Positions 16,749 to 24,189 of a stretch of 27,249 nt of DNA are shown piece by piece. Under the pieces are notes generated by a model that was not told the DNA's origin, did not search any database, and was given only the letters and a program-made list of their open reading frames with translations. Source of the DNA: a virus; the IMG/VR virus record IMGVR_UViG_3300027782_000300, positions 1-27,249 of that record. One strand, 5' to 3'. Position 1 is the first letter of the stretch, and each line of letters begins with the position of its first letter. The translations under genes and the position numbers were made by a program.

Positions 16749-17207
16749 ATGGCTGAAAATATTGATAATACGGAAAATGGAACTGGTTTATTTAATACCA
16801 AGGTTCCAAGTCTTGACGAAGCAGCAGACATTCAGGCAGCTCTCAGACTATATCACTATGGGTCAAGCACATATAACACAGCCAACACAGATCCCACCCA
16901 AATTCCAAACCCTTCTATTGCTAAACATTTACAAGACTTAACCGATGAAATCGCAGATGTAGATGCTAAAGGTATTGGTTCAATTTATTCAGCAACCGAA
17001 CCAACAACGCCACAAGATGGCTTTGTTTGGATGGATTCAACAACATCCAGCGCTTCTTCAGTTGGTATTCCAACAGCAGTATATACAAACTCAGCTCCAA
17101 CTACTGGTTTAACAGATGGATTATTATGGGTAGATAAAGATTCTTCACCACTAAAAATGTATATCTATGATTCTACTTTAACTACATTTAGAGAGATAGG
17201 TGCGTAA
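16749..17207 (+). CDS. Tail fibre/virion adaptor, GLFN-type N-terminus
   Basis: This 152-residue protein has an N-terminus ENGTGLFNTKVPSLDEAADI, related to 20325 (DDGLFNLPYPLAEDPVNVHGDIEAL). This looks like a virion anchor. The middle binds two short repeats (DGFVWMDSTTS and DGLLWVDKDSSPLKMYIYDS) of the kind common in phage fibre heads. Its transcript would begin near 16736-16738 with a tiny overlapping leader ORF. Its stop overlaps the next ATG (TAATG). Confidence 0.7.
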   Translation: MAENIDNTENGTGLFNTKVPSLDEAADIQAALRLYHYGSSTYNTANTDPTQIPNPSIAKHLQDLTDEIADVDAKGIGSIYSATEPTTPQDGFVWMDSTTSSASSVGIPTAVYTNSAPTTGLTDGLLWVDKDSSPLKMYIYDSTLTTFREIGA

Positions 17208-17320
17208 TGGCTAAGCTATCAGATCAAGAATTAAAAGAACTTGGAATTGGAAAATTAGTTGCACTTGGTTTAACTGAGGCAGAATTAAGAGCATTGGGGT
17301 TGAGATCAGATGACAATTAG
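17207..17320 (+). CDS. 37-residue helical micropeptide
   Basis: MAKLSDQELKELGIGKLVAL, then GLTEAELRALGLRSDDN and stop: two short amphipathic helices with a repeated LxxLG pattern (KELGIG, RALGLR). It overlaps the previous stop by one base and the next gene by 11 bases. Similar short helical linkers occur before phage fibre genes. Function unknown. Confidence 0.6.
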   Translation: MAKLSDQELKELGIGKLVALGLTEAELRALGLRSDDN

Positions 17321-17936
17321 TTCTAATGGAAAAGTAGCATATGTTTATCAAGATTCAACAGATACTTGGCATCCAGTAGCAGGAACAACATCAACTGGAG
17401 CAAATTATGCTTGGACTGGAACTCATAGTTTTGGTTCAGCTGTCAGCCTTACTGAAGTTTTAACTGCTAAAGCAGGAGTAAATAACTTTTTAAATACCGC
17501 TGCTCGTGATGCAGCACTTCCGTCTCCAACAAATGGAATTGTTTGTTTCGTTCGTCAAAATGACAACGGTAACGAAATTAACGAACTTCAATATTATGAT
17601 AATGCTTGGAGATCATTAAATGATGCTACAACACTATTACCTAAAACAGCAAGCTATACTGCTGCTATAACAGATGCTGGAAAAACTGTAACAATGGATG
17701 TTGCAAGTGCAAACACTGTAACTATTCCAACAAACGCTAGTGTTGCTTTTCCAATAGGTTCTAGATTTGATATTGTTCAAATTGGCGCAGGCCAAACAAC
17801 AATATCTCCAGTGTCAGTAGCTGTTACAATTTATAGCAAAAATTCAAATAAGAAAATTGCTGCAAGATACTCAGGTTGTACAATTTTTAAAATAGATACC
17901 AATGCCTGGGTTCTTATTGGCGATTTGACAGCGTAG
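17310..17936 (+). CDS. Tail fibre with shared C-terminal domain
   Basis: A 208-residue protein. A repeat-type N-terminus (KVAYVYQDSTDTWHPVAG) and DGIVCF-like module (NGIVCFVRQ, LQYYDNAWRSL) precede the C-terminal domain (about 115-208). That domain contains TVTIPTNASVAFPIGSRFDI, QIGAGQTTI and WVLIGDLTA, and is paralogous to the end of the 754-residue fibre at 24238 (TITIPTNTAVAYPVGTSIDI, WVVFGDLTA). Identical final residues GDLTA in both suggest a conserved receptor or trimerisation tip. Confidence 0.75.
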   Translation: MTISSNGKVAYVYQDSTDTWHPVAGTTSTGANYAWTGTHSFGSAVSLTEVLTAKAGVNNFLNTAARDAALPSPTNGIVCFVRQNDNGNEINELQYYDNAWRSLNDATTLLPKTASYTAAITDAGKTVTMDVASANTVTIPTNASVAFPIGSRFDIVQIGAGQTTISPVSVAVTIYSKNSNKKIAARYSGCTIFKIDTNAWVLIGDLTA

Positions 17937-17943
17937 GTTTCAA

Positions 17944-19188
17944 GTGCTGGGGTTTATAGGCCGATGGGCAGCATCCAAAGGAATGGTAGCAGTACCAAAC
18001 TTAATTGGTTCATTAAACACAGCAGCACAAACAGCAATTGCAAATAGTGGTTTAACTTTTTCTTCAAGCTCTACAACAAGCACTGGAGATTCTAATTTAG
18101 CAAATAAGGTTGAGTCTCAAACTCCAACTGCAGGAACTCTTGCTGATTATGAGTCTTCTGTTAGCTTTGTTTCTTATTCTTATGTAGCCCCTCCGTTTTT
18201 CCCGTTCTTTCCGTTCTTCCCACCGTTCTTCCCTCCATTCTTCCCACCGTTCTTTGGCCCATCACCGTTCTTCCCTCCATTCTTCCCTCCATTCTTCCCA
18301 CCGTTCTTCCCACCGTTCTTTGCACTTGGCTCAGCTCCATCAGTTCCAACAAATATTAGTGGATCTGATAACTTAAGTCCAGTAGGTGGAACGTTCTCTT
18401 GGACAGCATCAACTGGTACTGGACCTATAACATATGTTTATTCTATAGGCTCAAGTGACCCAGAAGCACCAATTCCAGTAGCATTTGGCGAGATCTCATC
18501 AACATCAGTTACTCTTGCACAGTCTGGAAGTTATAATATTGGAGTACAATCAAAGAACTCATTTGGTACATCAAATGTAGCAAGTAGTGGTTACGTTACT
18601 TTTACCACAAAGCCTGTAGCTCCAACAATTGATAACATTGTATTTAGTAACATAGACAGTACTGGAGCAACTGTAAGTTGGAATTCTACCAATCAAAGAT
18701 CATACAGTATTTCAACTAGCCCTTCCGCATCCTTAAACGGCGCCACAGGTGCCTTTGCTACATCTAGAAGCATGTCTTTTGGAACCCCTGGCACATTGTA
18801 TACTTTCACAATAACTGTTTACTCTGGAGCAAGCCAGACTGGGCTTAGCGCATCAGCCACAGGAAGCTTTACAACTCTTGGCGCATCACCGTTCTTCCCT
18901 CCGTTCTTCCCACCGTTCTTCCCACCGTTCTTTGGCCCATCACCGTTCTTCCCTCCATTCTTCCCTCCATTCTTCCCACCGTTCTTCCCACCGTTCTTTG
19001 GCCCATCACCGTTCTTCCCTCCATTCTTCCCTCCATTCTTCCCTCCATTCTTCCCACCGTTCTTTGGAATAGCGTGTACTCCAGGCACTGACTGTGGATC
19101 GTTCTGTATGTTTACAGAGCAAACATATTATGTTTATACATACAACGCATCTTGTCAGTGTGTGCTTGTTGATTACTACTTCTGTTAA
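17944..19188 (+). CDS. PASTA/FN3 protein with long PFFP repeats
   Basis: A 414-residue protein. Residues about 14-80 form a PASTA-like domain (VAVPNLIGSLNTAAQTAIAN, ending VESQTPTAGT), which in the family binds peptidoglycan. Residues 83-126 are a PFFP repeat array, about 130-313 are two fibronectin-III-like domains, and 316-374 are a second array in three blocks separated by GPS. A C-terminal 40 residues has six cysteines. The start is uncertain: GTG at 17944 or ATG at 17983 (MVAVPNLIG), directly at the PASTA domain. The Phe/Pro composition is extreme and has no function known to me. The same module ends the partial gene at 26534. Probably a surface adhesin/fibre. Confidence 0.75.
   Translation: MLGFIGRWAASKGMVAVPNLIGSLNTAAQTAIANSGLTFSSSSTTSTGDSNLANKVESQTPTAGTLADYESSVSFVSYSYVAPPFFPFFPFFPPFFPPFFPPFFGPSPFFPPFFPPFFPPFFPPFFALGSAPSVPTNISGSDNLSPVGGTFSWTASTGTGPITYVYSIGSSDPEAPIPVAFGEISSTSVTLAQSGSYNIGVQSKNSFGTSNVASSGYVTFTTKPVAPTIDNIVFSNIDSTGATVSWNSTNQRSYSISTSPSASLNGATGAFATSRSMSFGTPGTLYTFTITVYSGASQTGLSASATGSFTTLGASPFFPPFFPPFFPPFFGPSPFFPPFFPPFFPPFFPPFFGPSPFFPPFFPPFFPPFFPPFFGIACTPGTDCGSFCMFTEQTYYVYTYNASCQCVLVDYYFC
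18190..18321 (+). repeat. PFFP-coding 12-bp tandem array 1
   Basis: Units of CCRTTCTTCCCW encode PFFP; the coding strand is almost purely pyrimidine. The first units lack one P codon (PFFPFFPFF). Confidence 0.85.
18889..19065 (+). repeat. PFFP-coding 12-bp tandem array 2
   Basis: Three blocks of 4-5 PFFP units are separated by GGCCCATCA (GPS). The DNA of the blocks is nearly identical to array 1 and to the array at 27134. Confidence 0.85.
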
Positions 19189-19193
19189 AAATA

Positions 19194-19202
19194 TGGTACA
19201 AT
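19194..19202 (+). promoter_or_regulatory. Extended -10 promoter with leader
   Basis: TGGTACAAT; unlike its neighbours it is followed by AAGGAGG (19208-19214) and a start at 19222. Confidence 0.5.
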
Positions 19203-19221
19203 GTTACAAGGAGGCTTTAAT

Positions 19222-19605
19222 ATGTTAGATATGGTTGGAAGAGTTAGAGGCACAAACAAATACGCACTTGTTGTTAATAGTGAGATGGCGTGTGAAATTA
19301 GATACCCAGTAGAAGGAACAACAGAAGTAGAAAAAATAACTTCAATCCTTCAAAGTGATCCTAAAATAGTTTTATTTTCTGAAAATCCAGACGAAGCAAA
19401 TATTAATACTTACAATCTTTTAGTTAATGATGAGGTTGTTGGAAAATTTTATTGGCTTAATGATGGAGACACAGTTCCAGATCCAGCAATGATAACAGCA
19501 GCTCTTAAAAGTGATCCAAAAGTCATTGATATTACAAATATTGATCCAAAACCAGAAGCAGGTTGGAATTGGAATGGGTCTATTTTTATTAATCCAAATG
19601 CTTAA
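19222..19605 (+). CDS. 128-residue protein made of two tandem repeats
   Basis: The start is ATG 19222, set by AAGGAGG 7 nt upstream; the ATG at 19201 lies in the -10. Two repeats align: YALVVNSEMACEIRYP...ITSILQSDPKIVLFSENP (about 14-58) and YNLLVNDEVVGKFYW...ITAALKSDPKVIDITNID (about 64-109), followed by a Trp-rich tail GWNWNGSIFINPN. This looks like an internal duplication of a small alpha/beta module. I do not recognise the family; its place downstream of the PFFP gene suggests a virion-related or accessory role. Confidence 0.75.
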   Translation: MLDMVGRVRGTNKYALVVNSEMACEIRYPVEGTTEVEKITSILQSDPKIVLFSENPDEANINTYNLLVNDEVVGKFYWLNDGDTVPDPAMITAALKSDPKVIDITNIDPKPEAGWNWNGSIFINPNA

Positions 19606-19620
19606 TTAAAACAAATAAAA

Positions 19621-19651
19621 AACCCCTACTTTTTACGGTAGGGGTTCTTTA
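19621..19651. terminator. Bidirectional intrinsic terminator
   Basis: AACCCCTAC (19621-19629) and GTAGGGGTT (19638-19646) form a 9-bp GC-rich stem with an 8-base loop. It is followed by a TCTTTACTTTT-like tract and preceded by AAAAAA. It lies between convergent genes. Confidence 0.85.
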
Positions 19652-19661
19652 CTTTTAAATG

Positions 19662-20210
19662 TTAATCAGGAAAACGACTCATCCAAATTTTAGTCTTTGG
19701 CGTAATACCATGCCATGCCGACCAGTCTTTTCCTCCGTCTGACATATGAAATGCAATCTGTGCATTTATGACGGGATTTAAAAGGTCTGAATTAGAAACA
19801 AGATTAAACTTATCTCTACGTTCAGGCCCTAATGAATCAATCATATTAATTTGAAACATACCATAAGAACTGTCTCCAGTTTTAGTATCTCCATTAAATC
19901 TGATTGGTTGTCCATTAGACTCTTTTTTGGCTACTGCCCAAGCCTCCTTTAGATCGTTGTCCCTAAAGCCAACGAGGTATAAAAGTTCCTTGAGTTCACC
20001 ATCGGTTAGAGAACCCTTGTTTTCAAACTTTTTTAATTTTTTATCCTTAGAAACACTTAAAGCCTCTTGCGAGGCTGAATCTGCGGATACTACAATTTCC
20101 GTACTTAAGTTATTGCGTTCACTAGCGTTAGCAACATTTAAACCTTGTGCTGCCATTACTATAATCGTGAGTATTCCGATGAGTTTTTGTTTATCTTTTG
20201 TTATATTCAT
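19662..20210 (-). CDS. Secreted lysozyme/transglycosylase-like lysin
   Basis: This 182-residue protein has a signal-peptide-like N-terminus (about 8-29, KLIGILTIIVMAAQGLNVAN then ASE). A linker is followed by an SLT/lysozyme-like domain from about 75, with AWAVAKKES giving a candidate catalytic Glu (E97), GDSSYGMFQIN (112-122) and GGKDWSAWHG (159-168). These motifs are those of lytic transglycosylase/lysozyme-fold phage enzymes that cut peptidoglycan. The N-terminal helix could act as a signal peptide or anchor. AAGGAGG lies upstream of the ATG, with a promoter at 20260-20289 and a terminator-like hairpin in the leader. It could be the lysis enzyme or a virion muralytic protein; it is the only reversed gene in the structural island. 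Confidence 0.82.
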   Translation of the reverse strand: MNITKDKQKLIGILTIIVMAAQGLNVANASERNNLSTEIVVSADSASQEALSVSKDKKLKKFENKGSLTDGELKELLYLVGFRDNDLKEAWAVAKKESNGQPIRFNGDTKTGDSSYGMFQINMIDSLGPERRDKFNLVSNSDLLNPVINAQIAFHMSDGGKDWSAWHGITPKTKIWMSRFPD

Positions 20211-20230
20211 CTGTTTCCTCCTTAGAAACG

Positions 20231-20249
20231 AAAAACCCTTTTCAGGGTT
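20231..20249 (-). terminator. Leader hairpin with T-run (possible attenuator)
   Basis: In the lysin leader the minus strand reads AACCCT, GAAA, AGGGTT followed by TTT. It lies between the promoter and AAGGAGG, so it could end transcription before the gene. Confidence 0.55.
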
Positions 20250-20259
20250 GTTACTACCA

Positions 20260-20289
20260 AGTATAACATAATTTTATTACCATAGTCAA
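20260..20289 (-). promoter_or_regulatory. Sigma-70-like promoter of the lysin gene
   Basis: Minus strand: TTGACT (20284-20289), 18 nt, TATACT (20260-20265). The leader is about 43-45 nt. Confidence 0.65.
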
Positions 20290-20306
20290 ATCCCCAGTTC
20301 AGAAGG

Positions 20307-20315
20307 TGGTATAAT
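20307..20315 (+). promoter_or_regulatory. Extended -10 promoter, near-leaderless
   Basis: TGGTATAAT, then 9 nt to the ATG at 20325. Confidence 0.6.
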
Positions 20316-20324
20316 AAATATACT

Positions 20325-20846
20325 ATGGCTACTGGAAATACAGATGATGGTTTATTTAATTTACCTTACCCGCTTGCAGAAGATCCTGTAAATGTACACG
20401 GAGATATTGAAGCATTAGCTGATAGATTAAAAATTATTTTACCCCCACTTGGATTATCTCAATTTCAAATTCAAGTAAAAAATACTGGGGGATCAACACT
20501 TGCAGCAGGAACACCTGTATATGCAACAGGATACACTACAGTTACAACTGTGTCAAAAGCAGTTCCAACAACTACATCTCCTATTTTAGGATTATTAAAA
20601 ACTAGTTTAGCAAATAATGCTTCTGGTATTGCAGTTGTAGCAGGAGTTATGGAAGATATTAATACTTCTGGTTTTTCTAATGGAGATGTTTTATATGTTG
20701 CAGAGCCAGGCGGATTAACAGCAACACGACCAACATCTGGCTCAGGGGCAGTTGGAATTGTAGCTCATGCAGCCTCATCTGGAATTATTATTGTTGAGGC
20801 AAAAGGTAACGGGACATGGGGGGCACTAAAGGCTGGACTAGCCTAA
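20325..20846 (+). CDS. Virion protein with GLFN-type N-terminus
   Basis: This 173-residue protein starts MATGNTDDGLFNLPYPLAED, sharing the GLFN..P...D.....DI.AL anchor with 16749. The rest (about 45-165) is a beta-rich repeat domain (VKNTGGSTLAAGTPVYATGY, FSNGDVLYVAEPGGLTATRP) frequently seen in phage fibre and capsid-decoration proteins. It ends with a Gly-rich tail. A structural role is well supported by pattern and place; its position in the virion is unknown. Confidence 0.75.
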   Translation: MATGNTDDGLFNLPYPLAEDPVNVHGDIEALADRLKIILPPLGLSQFQIQVKNTGGSTLAAGTPVYATGYTTVTTVSKAVPTTTSPILGLLKTSLANNASGIAVVAGVMEDINTSGFSNGDVLYVAEPGGLTATRPTSGSGAVGIVAHAASSGIIIVEAKGNGTWGALKAGLA

Positions 20847-20849
20847 TAG

Positions 20850-20858
20850 TGATATAAT
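20850..20858 (+). promoter_or_regulatory. Extended -10 promoter, leaderless
   Basis: TGATATAAT, then 6 nt to the ATG at 20865. Confidence 0.7.
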
Positions 20859-20864
20859 AAACAA

Positions 20865-21269
20865 ATGACAACTACAAGAGGATCCTCAAATTCATACGAC
20901 ATTGGAAATAAACCTCCAACAGTTCTTTGGACTGTAGTTCGTGGAGATACTTCTGGTTTTAGGGTTTATGCTACAGATGATGCAAAGACTGCTTTAAATA
21001 TTCCTGATTGGGATATTAGTATGAAAATTAAAAGACCAAATAGTGTTGCTAATCTTGGAGTTATCACAGATGATGCGACAACAATTATGATTTTAATTCC
21101 CGCTGCTGATCAAAATGATGGTCCAGGAGAATTTACAGTTTGGCTTGAAGCAGCACAATCTCAAAATCTTCAAACAGGAGACATTTTTGATATTCAATTG
21201 TCAGACCCTACAAGAGTTTGGACAGTTGCTCAGGGTGCAATGAGAATTCTTGAAGATGTAACAGATTAA
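20865..21269 (+). CDS. Ig-like virion protein, BppU-type (copy 3)
   Basis: This 134-residue protein has VLWTVVRGDTSGFRVYATDD, IPDWDISMKIKRP, GEFTVWLEAAQS and RVWTVAQGAMRILEDV, clearly paralogous to 12334. Like that gene it is leaderless and followed by a small gene overlapping at TAATG. Probably a fibre or baseplate adaptor. Confidence 0.75.
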   Translation: MTTTRGSSNSYDIGNKPPTVLWTVVRGDTSGFRVYATDDAKTALNIPDWDISMKIKRPNSVANLGVITDDATTIMILIPAADQNDGPGEFTVWLEAAQSQNLQTGDIFDIQLSDPTRVWTVAQGAMRILEDVTD

Positions 21270-21463
21270 TGGCTACAGCATTAATACTTGATGAATTAAA
21301 TAATAAAACAAAAAGTATTTATTCAATAAATTATTCAGTTATAAAAATAAATGATATACTTCCCTTTAGAGTCAAGTTTATTCCTATACAGATAGAGTCT
21401 TTATTTGGTAATCCGCCAGGAATTGGGCTTCAAGTAATTGGTTATAGCAACTATATTCTCTAA
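21269..21463 (+). CDS. Small 64-residue phage protein
   Basis: MATALILDELNNKTKSIYSI, then INDILPFRVKFIPIQIESLF and GNPPGIGLQVIGYSNYIL. The second half is a hydrophobic beta-rich tail of a type I associate with small actinophage structural genes. It begins with a TAATG overlap on the Ig-like gene. It parallels the micropeptide at 12714 in position but not in sequence. Confidence 0.65.
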   Translation: MATALILDELNNKTKSIYSINYSVIKINDILPFRVKFIPIQIESLFGNPPGIGLQVIGYSNYIL

Positions 21464-21482
21464 TTAAATAACTATAAATAGG

Positions 21483-21491
21483 TGTTATAAT
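21483..21491 (+). promoter_or_regulatory. Extended -10 promoter, leaderless
   Basis: TGTTATAAT, then 6 nt to the ATG at 21498. Confidence 0.65.
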
Positions 21492-21497
21492 TACAGC

Positions 21498-21944
21498 ATG
21501 GCTAAAATATCAATTGCAAGCGTAAAGGCCCTGTTTCAAACAGGAGATAGACCTACTCAAGAAAATTATGAAGATTTAATTGATACCTCTTCAGCACAGG
21601 CAACAGATCTGGGCACTGCGGGTAATAATGAGAGCACAATTAATGGCATTGAGAATGCTACAACTATAGACAGCTTTGATGCAACAGCATGGAGATCAGT
21701 CTCGTACTCTATTTCAATTTCAAAAACTTCCGCAGGAGATAATAAATTCTATGCAACTAAACTAGATATTCTTATTGACGGATCAAATGTATCTGTTAAT
21801 GAGTATGGCACAATCGACAATGATGGGAATATTGGCACCATTAATGTTTCTCGCACTGGAAATACCGTGGCTATATCAGTCACTCCAGACCCAGCGATCA
21901 AGCCAGTCACTGTACGATATTCTCGCACAGGACTTAAGGCATAA
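21498..21944 (+). CDS. Short fibre sharing the C-terminal domain of 21961
   Basis: This 148-residue protein has an N-terminal helix with QTGDRPTQENYEDLIDTSSA, typical of phage tail/fibre attachment segments. A C-terminal beta domain (about 60-148) contains SFDATAWRSVSYSISISKTS and VNEYGTIDNDGNIGTINVSR. That domain is paralogous to the C-terminus of the 578-residue fibre immediately downstream (VDTWSATTYSSAKYLVQMKK, ITEYANVISNATLGTITAAY). This suggests domain shuffling between neighbours. Confidence 0.75.
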   Translation: MAKISIASVKALFQTGDRPTQENYEDLIDTSSAQATDLGTAGNNESTINGIENATTIDSFDATAWRSVSYSISISKTSAGDNKFYATKLDILIDGSNVSVNEYGTIDNDGNIGTINVSRTGNTVAISVTPDPAIKPVTVRYSRTGLKA

Positions 21945-21960
21945 CTAAGGAGATATAAAA

Positions 21961-23697
21961 ATGGCAACAGTAAATAAAGATTTTAGAATTAAGAATGGTC
22001 TCGTTGTTGAGGGTGCATCTGCCACCGTTAACGGCAAGAATATTATCACAGCAGGCGTCGTAGATGCTAAGGGTGATTTAATAGTTGGTAGCGCAGACGA
22101 TGCAGTAGCACGTTTAGGCGTTGGCACTAACGGTCAAGTACTTACAGCAGCATCAGGTGCAACCTATGGTGTTCAGTGGTCTGACCCAGCAGCAGTTGGC
22201 GTTTTCGGCTCAAGCATTGAGTTTGAGGGATCAACAGCAAATGCTTTTGAAACTACACTTACAGTTGTAGACCCAACAGCAGACCGCACAATCACACTTA
22301 AAGATGCTTCTGGAACAGTAGCATTTACTTCAGATATTCCTTCATCAACAACAGGACTTTCAGAAGGAACAAACCTTTACTTCACAGATGAACGAGCACA
22401 AGATGCAGTAGGTAACGCAGTTGGAACTGGACTTACATACACAGATTCAACAGGTGAAATTAAAGTAACACCAAATACATATGATGCTTATGGTGCAGCA
22501 GGATCAGCACAGACTGCAGCAGAATCAACTGCTTCAGGATATGTATCAACACACGCAAACCTTACAGAAGCACACGGCGCAACTGGTGCAGTAGTTGGAA
22601 CAACAAATACTCAGACTCTTACAAATAAGACTCTTACAAGCCCAACACTTACAACACCAGCACTTGGCGTTGCTACTGCTACATCTGTTAACGGTACAAC
22701 TATCCCATCATCAAAGACACTTGTTGTAACAACAGATAAGTTAAACGTACTTGCATCAACATCTTCTTCAGAACTTGCTGGAATCATCTCTGATGAAACT
22801 GGTACTGGAGCACTTGTTTTTGCTAATACTCCAACACTTGTAACACCAAATATTGGTGCTGCAACTGGTACATCTTTGGTTCTTTCAGGGGACCTAACAG
22901 TTAATGGTACAACAACTACAATTAACTCAACAGAAATCACAATTGATGATAAGAACCTTACACTTGGTTCAGTTGCATCTCCAACAGATGCAGGCGCTGA
23001 CGGTGGTGGTATTACTCTTAAGGGTGCTACAGATAAAACTTTCAACTGGGTAGATGCAACTGATGCATGGACCTCATCTGAGCACATTAACCTTGCTTCT
23101 GGTAAGGCATTTTACCTAAACGGTACACTAGAAACAGCTGCAACACAAACTCTTACAAACAAGACAATTGATGGCGCAAGCAACACACTTACAGTAAGAA
23201 TTGCAAATGATGTTTCTGGTCTTGGAACTGGCGTAGCAACATTTCTTGCCACACCATCTTCTGCAAACCTTGCATCAGCATTAACTGATGAATCAGGATC
23301 TTCAACAGTAGCATTTACTAATAGCCCAACTTTTGTTACACCAACTCTTGGCGCAGCAAAAGCAACATCTATGGAGTATCCAGATTCACTTTCAGGATCT
23401 TCAACAGGAACTGCTGGAACTTCAGCAACTACAGTTGACACATGGTCAGCAACAACTTATTCAAGCGCTAAGTATCTTGTTCAGATGAAAAAGTCTGGGG
23501 ATATTGAAACAAGTGAAATTCTTGTAACAGTAGACGGAGCAAACAATGTATATATTACAGAGTACGCTAACGTAATTAGCAATGCTACTCTTGGAACAAT
23601 TACTGCAGCATACAGTGCTGGAAATGTTGTTCTTACAGTAGCTGCTGCAGCAGCAGACACTTCAGTTAAGTTACACAAGACTTACGTTGAAGCATAA
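21961..23697 (+). CDS. Large modular tail fibre, 578 residues
   Basis: The N-terminus MATVNKDFRIKNGLVVEGAS is shared with 23732 (MATTTKDFKVKNGLSVANGG). The shaft contains repeats of the types FEGSTANAFETTLTVVDPTA, TNTQTLTNKTLTSPTLTTPA and NGTTTTINSTEITIDDKNLT, common in very large phage fibres. The C-terminal about 85 residues match the protein at 21498. AAGGAG lies 9 nt before the ATG, so this gene is not leaderless and is probably co-transcribed with 21498. It is codon- and composition-biased towards Ala/Thr/Ser, as expected for a fibre. Confidence 0.85.
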   Translation: MATVNKDFRIKNGLVVEGASATVNGKNIITAGVVDAKGDLIVGSADDAVARLGVGTNGQVLTAASGATYGVQWSDPAAVGVFGSSIEFEGSTANAFETTLTVVDPTADRTITLKDASGTVAFTSDIPSSTTGLSEGTNLYFTDERAQDAVGNAVGTGLTYTDSTGEIKVTPNTYDAYGAAGSAQTAAESTASGYVSTHANLTEAHGATGAVVGTTNTQTLTNKTLTSPTLTTPALGVATATSVNGTTIPSSKTLVVTTDKLNVLASTSSSELAGIISDETGTGALVFANTPTLVTPNIGAATGTSLVLSGDLTVNGTTTTINSTEITIDDKNLTLGSVASPTDAGADGGGITLKGATDKTFNWVDATDAWTSSEHINLASGKAFYLNGTLETAATQTLTNKTIDGASNTLTVRIANDVSGLGTGVATFLATPSSANLASALTDESGSSTVAFTNSPTFVTPTLGAAKATSMEYPDSLSGSSTGTAGTSATTVDTWSATTYSSAKYLVQMKKSGDIETSEILVTVDGANNVYITEYANVISNATLGTITAAYSAGNVVLTVAAAAADTSVKLHKTYVEA

Positions 23698-23731
23698 TTT
23701 AAAAATACAGTAAAAAGAAAAGAGGACGGGA

Positions 23732-24184
23732 ATGGCAACTACTACTAAAGACTTTAAGGTTAAAAACGGATTATCCGTAGCCAATGGAGGTTCCTTTGGT
23801 GGAACGGTAGTAGTTGCTACCCCAACCGAAAGTACTCACGCAGCAACAAAAGGGTACGTAGATACTAAAGCACCAAATGTACCAAGAGCAGCAGAAGCAC
23901 CTGCAGATCCAGTAGATGGACAATTATATTATGATACAGTCTTTAATAGACTTCATATTTTTTATAATAGCAGTTGGAGAGCGTTTGCAAATGTTGCAGA
24001 TGCAGAATTCCTACAAGAGCATATTCATGATACCTCAATTGGTGGAAATGGTTTGCTTTCAAGTATATTTGTTGAAGCAGGAAGTTATAATACTGAAGGA
24101 TCTTTGATAGAAACAGCAACATACAACACAGTACTATTTAGTGAAGTATGGGATGGCGGAATATCAATGGATAACTTCAATTAA
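23732..24184 (+). CDS. Short tail fibre sharing the 21961 N-terminus
   Basis: This 150-residue protein has the MATTTKDFKVKNGLSV anchor. ATPTESTHAATKGYVDTKAP, the tail-fibre repeat present in many phages, follows. A module DPVDGQLYYDTVFNRLHIFY NSSWRAFA leads to a Gly/Asn-rich end. AGAGGACGGG upstream is the ribosome site. It looks like a shortened relative of the larger fibre, carrying a different tip. Confidence 0.78.
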   Translation: MATTTKDFKVKNGLSVANGGSFGGTVVVATPTESTHAATKGYVDTKAPNVPRAAEAPADPVDGQLYYDTVFNRLHIFYNSSWRAFANVADAEFLQEHIHDTSIGGNGLLSSIFVEAGSYNTEGSLIETATYNTVLFSEVWDGGISMDNFN

Positions 24185-24189
24185 ATTGA

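Noticed and set aside
18889-19065. CRISPR array
   Set aside because: The 12-bp units are continuous coding repeats with no unique spacers and no cas genes nearby.
18819-19088. Minus-strand ORFs with GGKNGGKNGG or GRMEGRTV repeats
   Set aside because: They are antisense images of the PFFP-coding repeats in other frames, without starts or ribosome sites of their own.
22611-23441. Long minus-strand ORFs opposite the 578-residue fibre
   Set aside because: Their Val/Ser-rich sequence is a shadow of the Thr/Ala codons of the fibre gene; no translation signals are seen.
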